Positions 57,327 to 64,000 of a stretch of DNA of 64,000 nt are shown here, in pieces. Below the pieces are notes generated by a model. It ran no database searches, was not told the origin of the DNA, and worked only from the letters and a program-made list of their open reading frames with translations. The translations under genes were made by a program, and so were the position numbers. This DNA is from Paractinoplanes durhamensis (lineage in GTDB: Bacteria; Actinomycetota; Actinomycetes; Mycobacteriales; Micromonosporaceae), in contig NZ_BOML01000036.1 of NCBI RefSeq assembly GCF_016862175.1, positions 157,229-221,228 of the forward strand, in the 5' to 3' direction. Numbering within the stretch: the stretch's first letter is position 1; every line of letters begins with the position of its first letter.

Positions 57327-58268
57327 ATGGAACTCAACGAGAACGCCGACATCGACACCAGTCAGGTCGAGGACCAGCGCGGCTCGGGCGGCGGAGGCGG
57401 CGGCGGCTTCGGCGGCCTGCCCATCCCCGGCGGCGGCGGCCTCGTCGGCATCATCATCACGGTCGTGCTCGCGCTGGTCGGTGGCTACTTCGGCATCAAC
57501 CAGCTCGGCGGCAGCAGCGGCAGCACCACCGGTGACAACACCAACATCACCCAGGAGTGCTCCGACAAGAGCACGGCGCGCACCAAGCTCGACTGCCGCA
57601 ACGTCCTCTACGTCAACTCGATCCAGGCGTTCTGGACCGAGGCCGAGCCGAAATACTTCGGCAAGCAGTACCAGCCGGCCAAGACCGTGCTCTTCTCCAA
57701 CCGGGTGAGCACCGGCTGCGGCGCGGCCGACTCCGGGGTCGGGCCGTTCTACTGCCCGTCCGACGACCGGGTGTACATCGACCTCACCTTCTACCAGGTG
57801 CTGGCCAAGCAACTCGGCGCGCCCGGCGAGTTCGCCCAGCCGTACGTGCTGGCCCACGAGTACGGCCACCACATCCAGGACCTGGTCGGCACCGAGGCCA
57901 AGATGCGCAAGCTGCAGGAGGCCGCCAACTCGGAGGCCGCGCAGAACCTGCTGTCGGTCAAGCTGGAGCTGCAGGCCGACTGCTACGCCGGGGTCTGGGC
58001 CAACCACGCCACCGAGACCAAGTCGAAGGGTGGCCAGCCGATCTTCAAGAGCCTCACCGACGCGGACATCCAGGAGGGCCTCGACACCGCCAAGCAGATC
58101 GGTGACGACACCCTGCAGAAGCAGAGCGGCGGCACGGTCAACCCGGCCGAGTTCACCCACGGCACCTCCGCCGACCGGCAGAAGTGGTTCCAGGCCGGCT
58201 TCGACTCCGGCGACCCGGTGAAGTCCTGCGACACCTTCGCCGACGGCGCGGTCGTCGAAGGCGACTAA
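57327..58268 (+). CDS. neutral zinc metallopeptidase (YpfJ-like)
   Basis: The 313-residue protein has the family start 'MELNENADIDTSQVEDQRG', a glycine-rich stretch, one membrane helix (about residues 40-60) and an outward-facing zinc peptidase domain with 'VLAHEYGHHIQDLVG' and a later glutamate in 'LELQADCYAGVWANH'. ATG 57327 follows GAGGATGAG. The role of YpfJ proteins is not established. Confidence 0.9.
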   Translation: MELNENADIDTSQVEDQRGSGGGGGGGFGGLPIPGGGGLVGIIITVVLALVGGYFGINQLGGSSGSTTGDNTNITQECSDKSTARTKLDCRNVLYVNSIQAFWTEAEPKYFGKQYQPAKTVLFSNRVSTGCGAADSGVGPFYCPSDDRVYIDLTFYQVLAKQLGAPGEFAQPYVLAHEYGHHIQDLVGTEAKMRKLQEAANSEAAQNLLSVKLELQADCYAGVWANHATETKSKGGQPIFKSLTDADIQEGLDTAKQIGDDTLQKQSGGTVNPAEFTHGTSADRQKWFQAGFDSGDPVKSCDTFADGAVVEGD

Positions 58269-58897
58269 GGCTCACGCACCAGCACGGACACGGCCCGGGC
58301 CCCGGCGATCGCGGACACCAGCACCGCGTGCCGGGGCTCCGGCACGTCCAGGAACCTTTCGGCGCGAATCGCGAGCAGGGGTTTCATCTGCGGCGACGCG
58401 AGCACCGCGTCGACGGCGTTCCGGTCGCCGCCGGTGACGAGCGCGGCCATGGCCCGTACCTCCGGAAGGAGAATGCGCCCCACGATGCCGGCGCCGTCGG
58501 CAGCTGCCGCTTTTGCCTGATTGTCCCGCCGGCGCGCGAAACGCTGCTGCGACCAGCCACCCGCCGCCGTGCGTCCCTGCACGTAGTGCGTGTCCACCTT
58601 GGACGCCACCAGCTCGGTGCCGGCCACCACGCCCACCGCCACTGCGCCCTTACGTGCCAGCAGCAGACCGAGGCGACGCGGTTCCTGCGCCAGGCGGATC
58701 AGCTCGGCCATCGTCTCGGCCGGGCCGGCTCCCGGCGGCGTCTGCCACGCGGCCGTCGCACCGTCGGCCGCGATCAAGGTCAAACCCTCTTCCCGGTACG
58801 GGCCATGCCTGGTCGCGAAGTTCTCCAGCCAGCGTGGCAGCCGCTCGGGTGCGACATCCACCCATTTCCCGCCGCCCGCGGCCGCCCGCTCGCCCAT
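58265..58897 (-). CDS. acVLRF1-type peptidyl-tRNA hydrolase
   Basis: The 210-residue protein matches the actinobacterial VLRF1 family: 'WVDVAPERLPRWLENFATRHG' and the catalytic segment 'YVQGRTAAGGWSQQRFARRRDNQAK', whose glutamine region corresponds to that of Vms1/ANKZF1. Such factors release nascent chains from stalled 50S complexes. ATG 58897 is chosen by the family start. It is divergent from a DNA repair gene across only 32 bases and overlaps the peptidase end by four bases. Confidence 0.85.
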   Translation of the reverse strand: MGERAAAGGGKWVDVAPERLPRWLENFATRHGPYREEGLTLIAADGATAAWQTPPGAGPAETMAELIRLAQEPRRLGLLLARKGAVAVGVVAGTELVASKVDTHYVQGRTAAGGWSQQRFARRRDNQAKAAAADGAGIVGRILLPEVRAMAALVTGGDRNAVDAVLASPQMKPLLAIRAERFLDVPEPRHAVLVSAIAGARAVSVLVREP

Positions 58898-58929
58898 TCT
58901 TGTCAGACTACGGTGGCAGGATCGCGGGT

Positions 58930-59610
58930 GTGACGGACCTGGCCTCCACCCTGCTCGCGCGGCTCGACAACGACTTCGCCGCCGAGCGTGACCCGGTGCG
59001 CGCGGTGGCGATGGCGGCCTACATGCGCGACCAGTTCTCCTTCGCCGGCCTGCCCGCGCCGACGCTGCGCGCCGCCGAGCGGTCGGCCTTCCGCGGTCTC
59101 CCCCGGCCGTCGTCGGAAGATCTCCGCGCATTCGGGTACGCATGCTGGCAGCGCCCCGAGCGTGAATTCCAGTACGCAGCCTGCGACTACCTGCGAAAAC
59201 ACGTGGGCGAGGCGGGCGCCGAGTTCCTGCCGGTGGCCCGCGACCTGCTCGTCACGAAATCCTGGTGGGACACGGTCGACCCGCTCGCCACCCGGTTCGT
59301 GGGCGATCTGGTGCGGCTGCATCCGCTGCTCAGCGACGTGATGGACGCCTGGTCGGCGGACGACAACAGGTGGCTGGTCCGCACCGCGATCCTGCACCAG
59401 CTGCATTACGGCACGTCGACCGACCCGAAGCGGCTGTTCGGCTACTGCGTGCGCCAGGCCGGCCACCCGGATTTCTTCGTCCGCAAGGCGATCGGCTGGG
59501 CGCTGCGGCACTACGCGCGCACCGACCCGGCGGCGGTGCGCGCCTTCGTCGACGCGCACCGCGACCGGCTCTCGCCCCTCTCCGTGCGGGAGGCGATGAA
59601 GCATCTCTAA
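58930..59610 (+). CDS. DNA alkylation repair protein (AlkD-like)
   Basis: The 226-residue all-helical protein matches AlkD-type HEAT-like repeat glycosylases: 'YMRDQFSFAGLPAPTLRAAERSAFR', 'LVTKSWWDTVDPLATRFVGDLV' and 'DNRWLVRTAILHQLHYGTSTD' with the later 'HPDFFVRKAIGWALRHYARTDP'. The WWDTVD motif includes the catalytic aspartate. It removes bulky or cationic alkylated bases. The start is GTG 58930. Confidence 0.9.
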   Translation: MTDLASTLLARLDNDFAAERDPVRAVAMAAYMRDQFSFAGLPAPTLRAAERSAFRGLPRPSSEDLRAFGYACWQRPEREFQYAACDYLRKHVGEAGAEFLPVARDLLVTKSWWDTVDPLATRFVGDLVRLHPLLSDVMDAWSADDNRWLVRTAILHQLHYGTSTDPKRLFGYCVRQAGHPDFFVRKAIGWALRHYARTDPAAVRAFVDAHRDRLSPLSVREAMKHL

Positions 59611-60206
59611 GCGCTGATCAGCAGGCCGAGCGCCAGGACGGCGATCACCGCGCTGGAGACCAGCGCCGTGATCATGCGGCCTCGGTCGCCGGTCAGGGCG
59701 CGGCCGATCAGGCTGCCCGAACCGGCCAGCAACAGTTGCCAGCTCGCCGACGACACGAAGGCGCCGAGCACGAACCACAGACCGCCGCCCTCCCCCGAAC
59801 CGCCCAGCACCAGGGCGGCGAAGTAGATGACGGTGGCCGGGTTGAGCAGGGTCAGAGCCAGCAGGCCGGTGAACGCCCGGAGCGGGGTGGCCGGCCGCTC
59901 GGTGCGGGCCTCGCCGGGTTTCCGGAAAGCGCCGCGAGCCGTCACGGCGGCCAGGATCAGCAGGACCGCGGCGGCCAGCCAGCGCAACGGCGTGGCGATC
60001 GGGGCGATCAGGGCGGCCACCGCGGCGCCGCCGAGGACCGCGATCAGCGCGTAGATGCCGTCGGCGGTGGCCGCGCCCAGGCCCGCCGCCGCGCCGACCC
60101 GCAGGCTGGTGCGGGCCGAGAGGCCGGCGATCAGGACGCCGACGGCGCCCACCGGCACGGCGACGCCGTAGCCGGCGATCACGCCGGCCAGGAACGGCGC
60201 GCTCAC
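59607..60206 (-). CDS. LysE-family amino-acid/metabolite exporter
   Basis: The 199-residue protein has six hydrophobic helices and the LysE/RhtB pattern: 'GVIAGYGVAVPVGAVGVLIAGLSARTSLRVGAAAGLGAATADGIYALIAV' and 'LALTLLNPATVIYFAALV'. It exports amino acids or similar compounds. GTG 60206 overlaps the stop of a 35-codon ORF upstream, so it may be translationally coupled to it. Confidence 0.9.
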   Translation of the reverse strand: MSAPFLAGVIAGYGVAVPVGAVGVLIAGLSARTSLRVGAAAGLGAATADGIYALIAVLGGAAVAALIAPIATPLRWLAAAVLLILAAVTARGAFRKPGEARTERPATPLRAFTGLLALTLLNPATVIYFAALVLGGSGEGGGLWFVLGAFVSSASWQLLLAGSGSLIGRALTGDRGRMITALVSSAVIAVLALGLLISA

Positions 60207-60310
60207 GACAGCTGCTGGTCGACGGTCCCTTCGAGGAGACGCGCCTGCTGTCGGGCGGCCCGATCGGCCGCGGCGACAGAGACGGGTTTCGGCTTCAGCA
60301 GCAAGGTCAC
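60203..60310 (-). CDS. possible 35-residue leader ORF before the LysE gene
   Basis: A GTG at 60310 opens 35 codons, 'VTLLLKPKPVSVAAADRAARQQARLL' onward, ending in a TGA that overlaps the LysE GTG. The helix-like, Ala/Arg/Gln-rich composition is not that of typical noise, but no ribosome site was seen. The same frame is open back to the stop codon of the NACHT gene upstream. Confidence 0.25.
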   Translation of the reverse strand: MTLLLKPKPVSVAAADRAARQQARLLEGTVDQQLS

Positions 60311-60358
60311 GCCGACATCATTCGCCGTCCGGACCGGCCGCCGCCAGCGAATTTCGAT

Positions 60359-63300
60359 CTACGGGTTGTCCGTGAGCCAGGTGCCGATGCTGTCGTCGAC
60401 GTGGGTCAGGGCGGCCTCCACATCGGAGATGGTGCCGGGCATCGCGGCCAGCGCCACCAGGGCGGAGCGCAGCTGTTCCGAGCCGGCCGCCAGCCAGCTG
60501 AACTCGTCGAACGCGGTATGCAGGTCGGCCCGCCAGCGGTCGGTGCCGGAGCGCAGGCCGGAAAGCAGGACGCGGAAGGATTCGAGCTCGCCGCGGATCT
60601 CGTCGGGGGACGCCGGGCCGCGGGAGAGGTTCAGCTTGCCGACCACGTCGGGGCCGCGGCGGGGGCGCTGCAGCAGGACGACCGCGCGGACCACGGCGGC
60701 GAGCAGGCCGGGCGGGTCGGAGGTGACCGGCGCGCTCTGCACCAAGCGAACAACGAGGTCGGCGATCTGGCCGGTCACCGGGTCATCGCGGTCGGCCCTC
60801 GCCAGCACCGTGCCGGCGGTGCGCAACCACATCTCGGTCGACCCCAGCCCGTTCCCTGCGAATTCGACAAGCACCTCGTGGGCCGCTTCCGGCGGCGCGT
60901 CATGATGTGCCATCAGCGCGGCGAGCAGCTGATCGGCGTAGGCGATCTTGAGCCGGGTCCCCCAGCCGCCGCCGGACTTGACCAGGACCTCCAGGCATCG
61001 GCGGTAGGTCTCGGCGGCCACCGCCGGACCGGCGCCGGTCGCCGGGAGGACCCACACCGCCAGCAGCGTCCGCGCGGCCGATTCGGTCACGCCCGCCAAG
61101 TCCTTCCTGAAGAAGCGGGTGGTGGAGCCGAGTCCGGAGTCGGCGAATGGCTCCAAGGTGTGCCGCATCAGGTCGTTGTTGACGCCGCCCTCGAAGTGCA
61201 GACGGCGACTGTTGGTAGCCCAGTCGAGGCCGCCGGCAAAGGTCTGCATGAGCTCCGGCGCCCCGATCAGCCAGCGCGGGTCGACCCGCGGAACCCGGAA
61301 CCCGCCGTCGTCCAGGCTCAGGTGGACGTCCCGGCCGCGCGGGCTGTCGAGCCGCTCGATCGCGAACGTCTCGGCCAGGGTGCCCCAGCCCTCGTCGTCG
61401 AGCTGGGCGTGCCACAGCATCGCGTGGTCGTGCCACTGCCGGCGCGGCTCGGTCTCGGCCGGCTCGGCCAGCTCGCTGAAGAGCAGGCCGCCCGAGGTGA
61501 TCACGGCGAGCAGGGTGAGGTTGACGGTGTAGGCGGCGAACCGGGCCGCGACGTTGCGCCGGGGCACCGGCTGGTAGCCGGAGACCGGCCACGCGCCCTC
61601 CCGCTCGGCCTGCCGGAAGATCCGGACGAGCACGTCGGTCCACTGCTCCCGCTCCGCCGGGGCCAGCCGGGCGGCCATCTCGGTCAGGAACGCCACGATC
61701 GGGGCCCGGCCGGTCAGCGACACCTGGGACAGCAGGTCGGCCATCAGATCGTTGCCGGTCATCGGGCGGACCGCCAGGGTCACCGCGTCCCGGGCCACCG
61801 CCTCCCGGAGCAGCCGCCAGGTGAACCGCGCGACCAGGTACTCGGCGAAGGTGGCGTGCAGGAACTCGTACGTACGCAGGGATTTTCCGCCCCGGACGGC
61901 CTGGGCCCGATGGATGAAGAAGAACCGGCCGAAGATCAGCTCGGACGGGCTGAGCGCGTCGGCGTGCCGGCCGATGGCCGGCTCGCCGAGCGTGGCCTTG
62001 AGGTCCTGCGCGACCGCGTCCTCGGCGACCCACTGCGCGGACCGGTTGAGCATCGCGAACGCGACCACCGCCAACCGGCTCAGCTCCTGCTCGGCGTGCG
62101 GTTCAAGAGCAACAGACGACAGATTCGGGTACGCCTTCGTCACCTCCCGCCGAGCGAAACCCAGGAGCAACTGCTCGTACAACTCGCCGGTGGTCAGCCG
62201 GCCGCGGCCGCGCAGCGCATTGGCGTCGCTGTCGTAGAGGGCCAGCATCAGCAGCAGCAACGGCTGGCCGGAGAGGTCGGGGTGGGCGAGCACCGCCTCC
62301 GGATCGAGCGGTGCGCAACCCCGGGCGGCCAGGCCGGCCGCGTTCACGTCGTTCCAGGTGGCGACCCAGCTGCGGATGCGCGGCTCGTCGAACGGCTGCA
62401 GCCGCATCAGCAGCGTCGCGGGCGGCAGCGCGGCCCGGTCGGCGACGCTGATCCGGCTGGTCACGATGACCGCGGCGGCCCGGCCCTGCTCCAGCTCCCG
62501 CTGCTGGAACTCGGCCGCCTTCTGCAGGAAGTCGGTCTGGCTGACGCCGGTGGCCTGCAACAACTCGTCGAAACCGTCAAAGATGATCACCGGCAGGGCC
62601 TCGGTGGTGCGGGCCAGCTGCGACCACGTCGTCTCCTCGGTGGTGGCGGCCAGGACCGCCTGCTCGATCTGCTGCTGCAGCAGCACCGAGCTGTCCACGT
62701 CGCGCAGCGGCACCCGGATCGGCAGGAAACGGGTCTCGGCGAGCCGGGCGGCGAGGATCCGGGTGAGCACCGACTTGCCGGCGCCGGGCTGGCCGAGCAC
62801 GAGCAGCGGCGCGCGGAGGGCCCGCGGCGACCCGAGATAGCCGGCCAGGAACCGGTCGATGTCGTGCCGCACCTCGACGTCCTGCCAGGTGGCCTCGTCG
62901 GCCGGCGATCGGTTGGCCGGGCGTTCGGCGACCTGGAACGCGGGCGGAAGGTACCCGCGGTCCAGAGTGGGCACGTCGAGCCCGTCGGGCAGGTCGACGG
63001 TCTCCACGATGCCGTGCTCCAGCAGCGCCGCGTGCGCCCGCCGCAGGGCACCCGGGACGCCCTCGGCGGTGCCGGCCGCGGCCACCTCGCGGAGAAGCCG
63101 TTCCAGCTCCCGCAGGGACGGCGAGAGCAGGTCGAGCCGCTGCTCCACGGCGACCTGGTGCCGGCGGTCCACCCACAGGCCCATGTCCGGGCAGTCGGCG
63201 GCCAGGTTGAACAGCATCTCCTCGTACCGCCGGCGGGCCCGCCGCCCACCGGCCGCGATCTCGCCGCGCAGCACGGTGCGCTCGCCGTCGCTGAGCTCGT

Positions 63301-63835
63301 CGAACGGCGCGAGCCCGCTGAGGAACCGGAACAGCGCCTCGGACAGCCCGCCGTAGAACGCCTCCAGGTCGGCGAGGTAGCGCTCGTGCGGCACGTGCGG
63401 CTCCGGCAGCGCGAGGCCCATCCGCAGCGCCGTCGACGTCAGATCCCGTCCGCCGTCGGCCCCGTTGCCGTTGCCGGCACCTTTGCCGGCCAGCCGCAGC
63501 TGGTCCTCCCGGCTCAGCCGGGCCCACTCCAGGTCGACATCGGAGATCGCGTCGAAGTAGGCCGCGACCACCACGACCGTGTGCGCCGCCGCGAGCCGCT
63601 CGGTCCGGTCCCGCCGGCCCGACCCGGCCATCGCCCGGGAGGCCCGGCCGACCAGCTCCGCCGACACCCGGGCCAGCTCGGCCCGCAGGTCGAGCATCCC
63701 GAGCAGCTGCGGCACCGCGATGGCGGCCCCGGCCAGCACGCCCCCGGTGATCGTGTTGAGCCGCTGGAAGACCGCTGACTCCGGCCCGCCACCCAAAATC
63801 CGCACCGCATCGGCATAACTGATCGTCTTCGCCAC
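60359..63835 (-). CDS. NACHT-family NTPase with N-terminal helical domain
   Basis: The 1,158-residue protein has an N-terminal helical domain (1-295, with 'SYADAVRILGGGPESAVFQRLNTITGGVLAG'), a NACHT NTPase with Walker A 'GQPGAGKSVLTRIL' (348-), Walker B 'VIIFDGFDELLQATG' (416-) and sensor 'AAVIVTSRISV', then about 560 residues of mixed helices. A hydrophobic patch lies near 'AAYTVNLTLLAVITSGGLLF'. It is a full-length paralogue of the frameshifted gene at 9487-13018. Related bacterial NACHT proteins act in phage defence or signalling; no effector domain is clear here. Confidence 0.85.
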   Translation of the reverse strand: MAKTISYADAVRILGGGPESAVFQRLNTITGGVLAGAAIAVPQLLGMLDLRAELARVSAELVGRASRAMAGSGRRDRTERLAAAHTVVVVAAYFDAISDVDLEWARLSREDQLRLAGKGAGNGNGADGGRDLTSTALRMGLALPEPHVPHERYLADLEAFYGGLSEALFRFLSGLAPFDELSDGERTVLRGEIAAGGRRARRRYEEMLFNLAADCPDMGLWVDRRHQVAVEQRLDLLSPSLRELERLLREVAAAGTAEGVPGALRRAHAALLEHGIVETVDLPDGLDVPTLDRGYLPPAFQVAERPANRSPADEATWQDVEVRHDIDRFLAGYLGSPRALRAPLLVLGQPGAGKSVLTRILAARLAETRFLPIRVPLRDVDSSVLLQQQIEQAVLAATTEETTWSQLARTTEALPVIIFDGFDELLQATGVSQTDFLQKAAEFQQRELEQGRAAAVIVTSRISVADRAALPPATLLMRLQPFDEPRIRSWVATWNDVNAAGLAARGCAPLDPEAVLAHPDLSGQPLLLLMLALYDSDANALRGRGRLTTGELYEQLLLGFARREVTKAYPNLSSVALEPHAEQELSRLAVVAFAMLNRSAQWVAEDAVAQDLKATLGEPAIGRHADALSPSELIFGRFFFIHRAQAVRGGKSLRTYEFLHATFAEYLVARFTWRLLREAVARDAVTLAVRPMTGNDLMADLLSQVSLTGRAPIVAFLTEMAARLAPAEREQWTDVLVRIFRQAEREGAWPVSGYQPVPRRNVAARFAAYTVNLTLLAVITSGGLLFSELAEPAETEPRRQWHDHAMLWHAQLDDEGWGTLAETFAIERLDSPRGRDVHLSLDDGGFRVPRVDPRWLIGAPELMQTFAGGLDWATNSRRLHFEGGVNNDLMRHTLEPFADSGLGSTTRFFRKDLAGVTESAARTLLAVWVLPATGAGPAVAAETYRRCLEVLVKSGGGWGTRLKIAYADQLLAALMAHHDAPPEAAHEVLVEFAGNGLGSTEMWLRTAGTVLARADRDDPVTGQIADLVVRLVQSAPVTSDPPGLLAAVVRAVVLLQRPRRGPDVVGKLNLSRGPASPDEIRGELESFRVLLSGLRSGTDRWRADLHTAFDEFSWLAAGSEQLRSALVALAAMPGTISDVEAALTHVDDSIGTWLTDNP

Positions 63836-63910
63836 GCCACTGATTGTTCCGACCCGACCCCACCCGCGTCAGCCCCCTCTTCGGCCGCCTCAGCCGTCCC
63901 AGCGCCACGG

Positions 63911-64000
63911 CCCACCGCGAGCGGCTCGCCCCACCGCGACCGGCCCGCCCCACCGCGACCGGCCCGCCCCACCGCGACCGGCCCGCCCCACCGCGACCGG
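63911..64000. repeat. 19-bp tandem repeat, continuing beyond the window
   Basis: The unit CCCACCGCGACCGGCCCGC is repeated at 63930-63948, 63949-63967, 63968-63986 and partly at 63987-64000. A first diverged copy lies at 63911-63929 (CCCACCGCGAGCGGCTCGC). No spacers are present, so it is not a CRISPR array. It lies upstream of the intact NACHT gene. Whether it is coding in the next segment cannot be seen. Confidence 0.9.

Noticed and set aside
63911..64000. CRISPR array
   Set aside because: Units are contiguous with no spacers and no cas genes are present.

Overview
The window is about 64 kb of very GC-rich DNA with frequent GTG starts, tight ATGA/GTGA gene overlaps and typical actinomycete families (MocR and AcnR regulators, ANTAR proteins, coproporphyrin ferrochelatase, an acVLRF1 release factor, TIGR04222, DUF3097, DUF2630). 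It reads as a chromosomal segment of a filamentous actinomycete, most likely a Micromonosporaceae member such as Actinoplanes. That assignment is an inference from gene content. I saw no rRNA, tRNA, CRISPR array, phage or insertion sequence.

Layout. 0-9.4 kb: the end of a probable serine hydrolase, a divergent EamA exporter/MocR pair, DUF3097, two NUDIX genes, DUF1905, an orphan NB-ARC protein, two GAF-ANTAR proteins (the second fused to an HATPase domain) and an L,D-transpeptidase. 9.5-16.4 kb (minus strand): the fatty-acid/haem run fabG-fabI-hemH-HAD, followed by a frameshifted NACHT NTPase gene. 16.4-19.7 kb: a NarL-type two-component system, a secreted alpha/beta hydrolase, and a structured leader with a very short upstream ORF before a 28-residue membrane peptide. 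19.7-31 kb: a MoxR/DUF58/VWA operon, a candidate small RNA with a strong terminator, PH-domain proteins, a sugar kinase, a SodC-like protein, aminopeptidase P, a lipoprotein and PhoD. 31-39.6 kb: pullulanase, a glycosyltransferase and aconitase. 39.6-47.3 kb: an MMPL/DUF2993 operon with an adjacent OmpR-type two-component system that has matching direct repeats at both promoters, a RIO kinase behind a Cys-rich leader ORF, a HAD protein lacking its nucleophile, and an AcnR-like regulator that shares an upstream motif with aconitase.

47.3-49.5 kb is the most interesting region. It is a translationally coupled three-gene cassette: a TIGR04222 membrane protein whose only five cysteines sit exactly six residues apart in a Ser/Gly tail, a DUF692/MNIO iron oxidase, and a small partner protein. 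I interpret it as a candidate peptide- or protein-modifying (RiPP-like) system in which the membrane protein tail is the substrate. 49.5-60.2 kb carries ordinary regulators, repair and translation-quality genes (Mug glycosylase, ABC-F ATPase, acVLRF1, DNA alkylation repair), an ABC exporter and a LysE exporter. 60.3-63.8 kb holds a second, intact paralogue of the NACHT NTPase, and the window ends inside a 19-bp tandem repeat.
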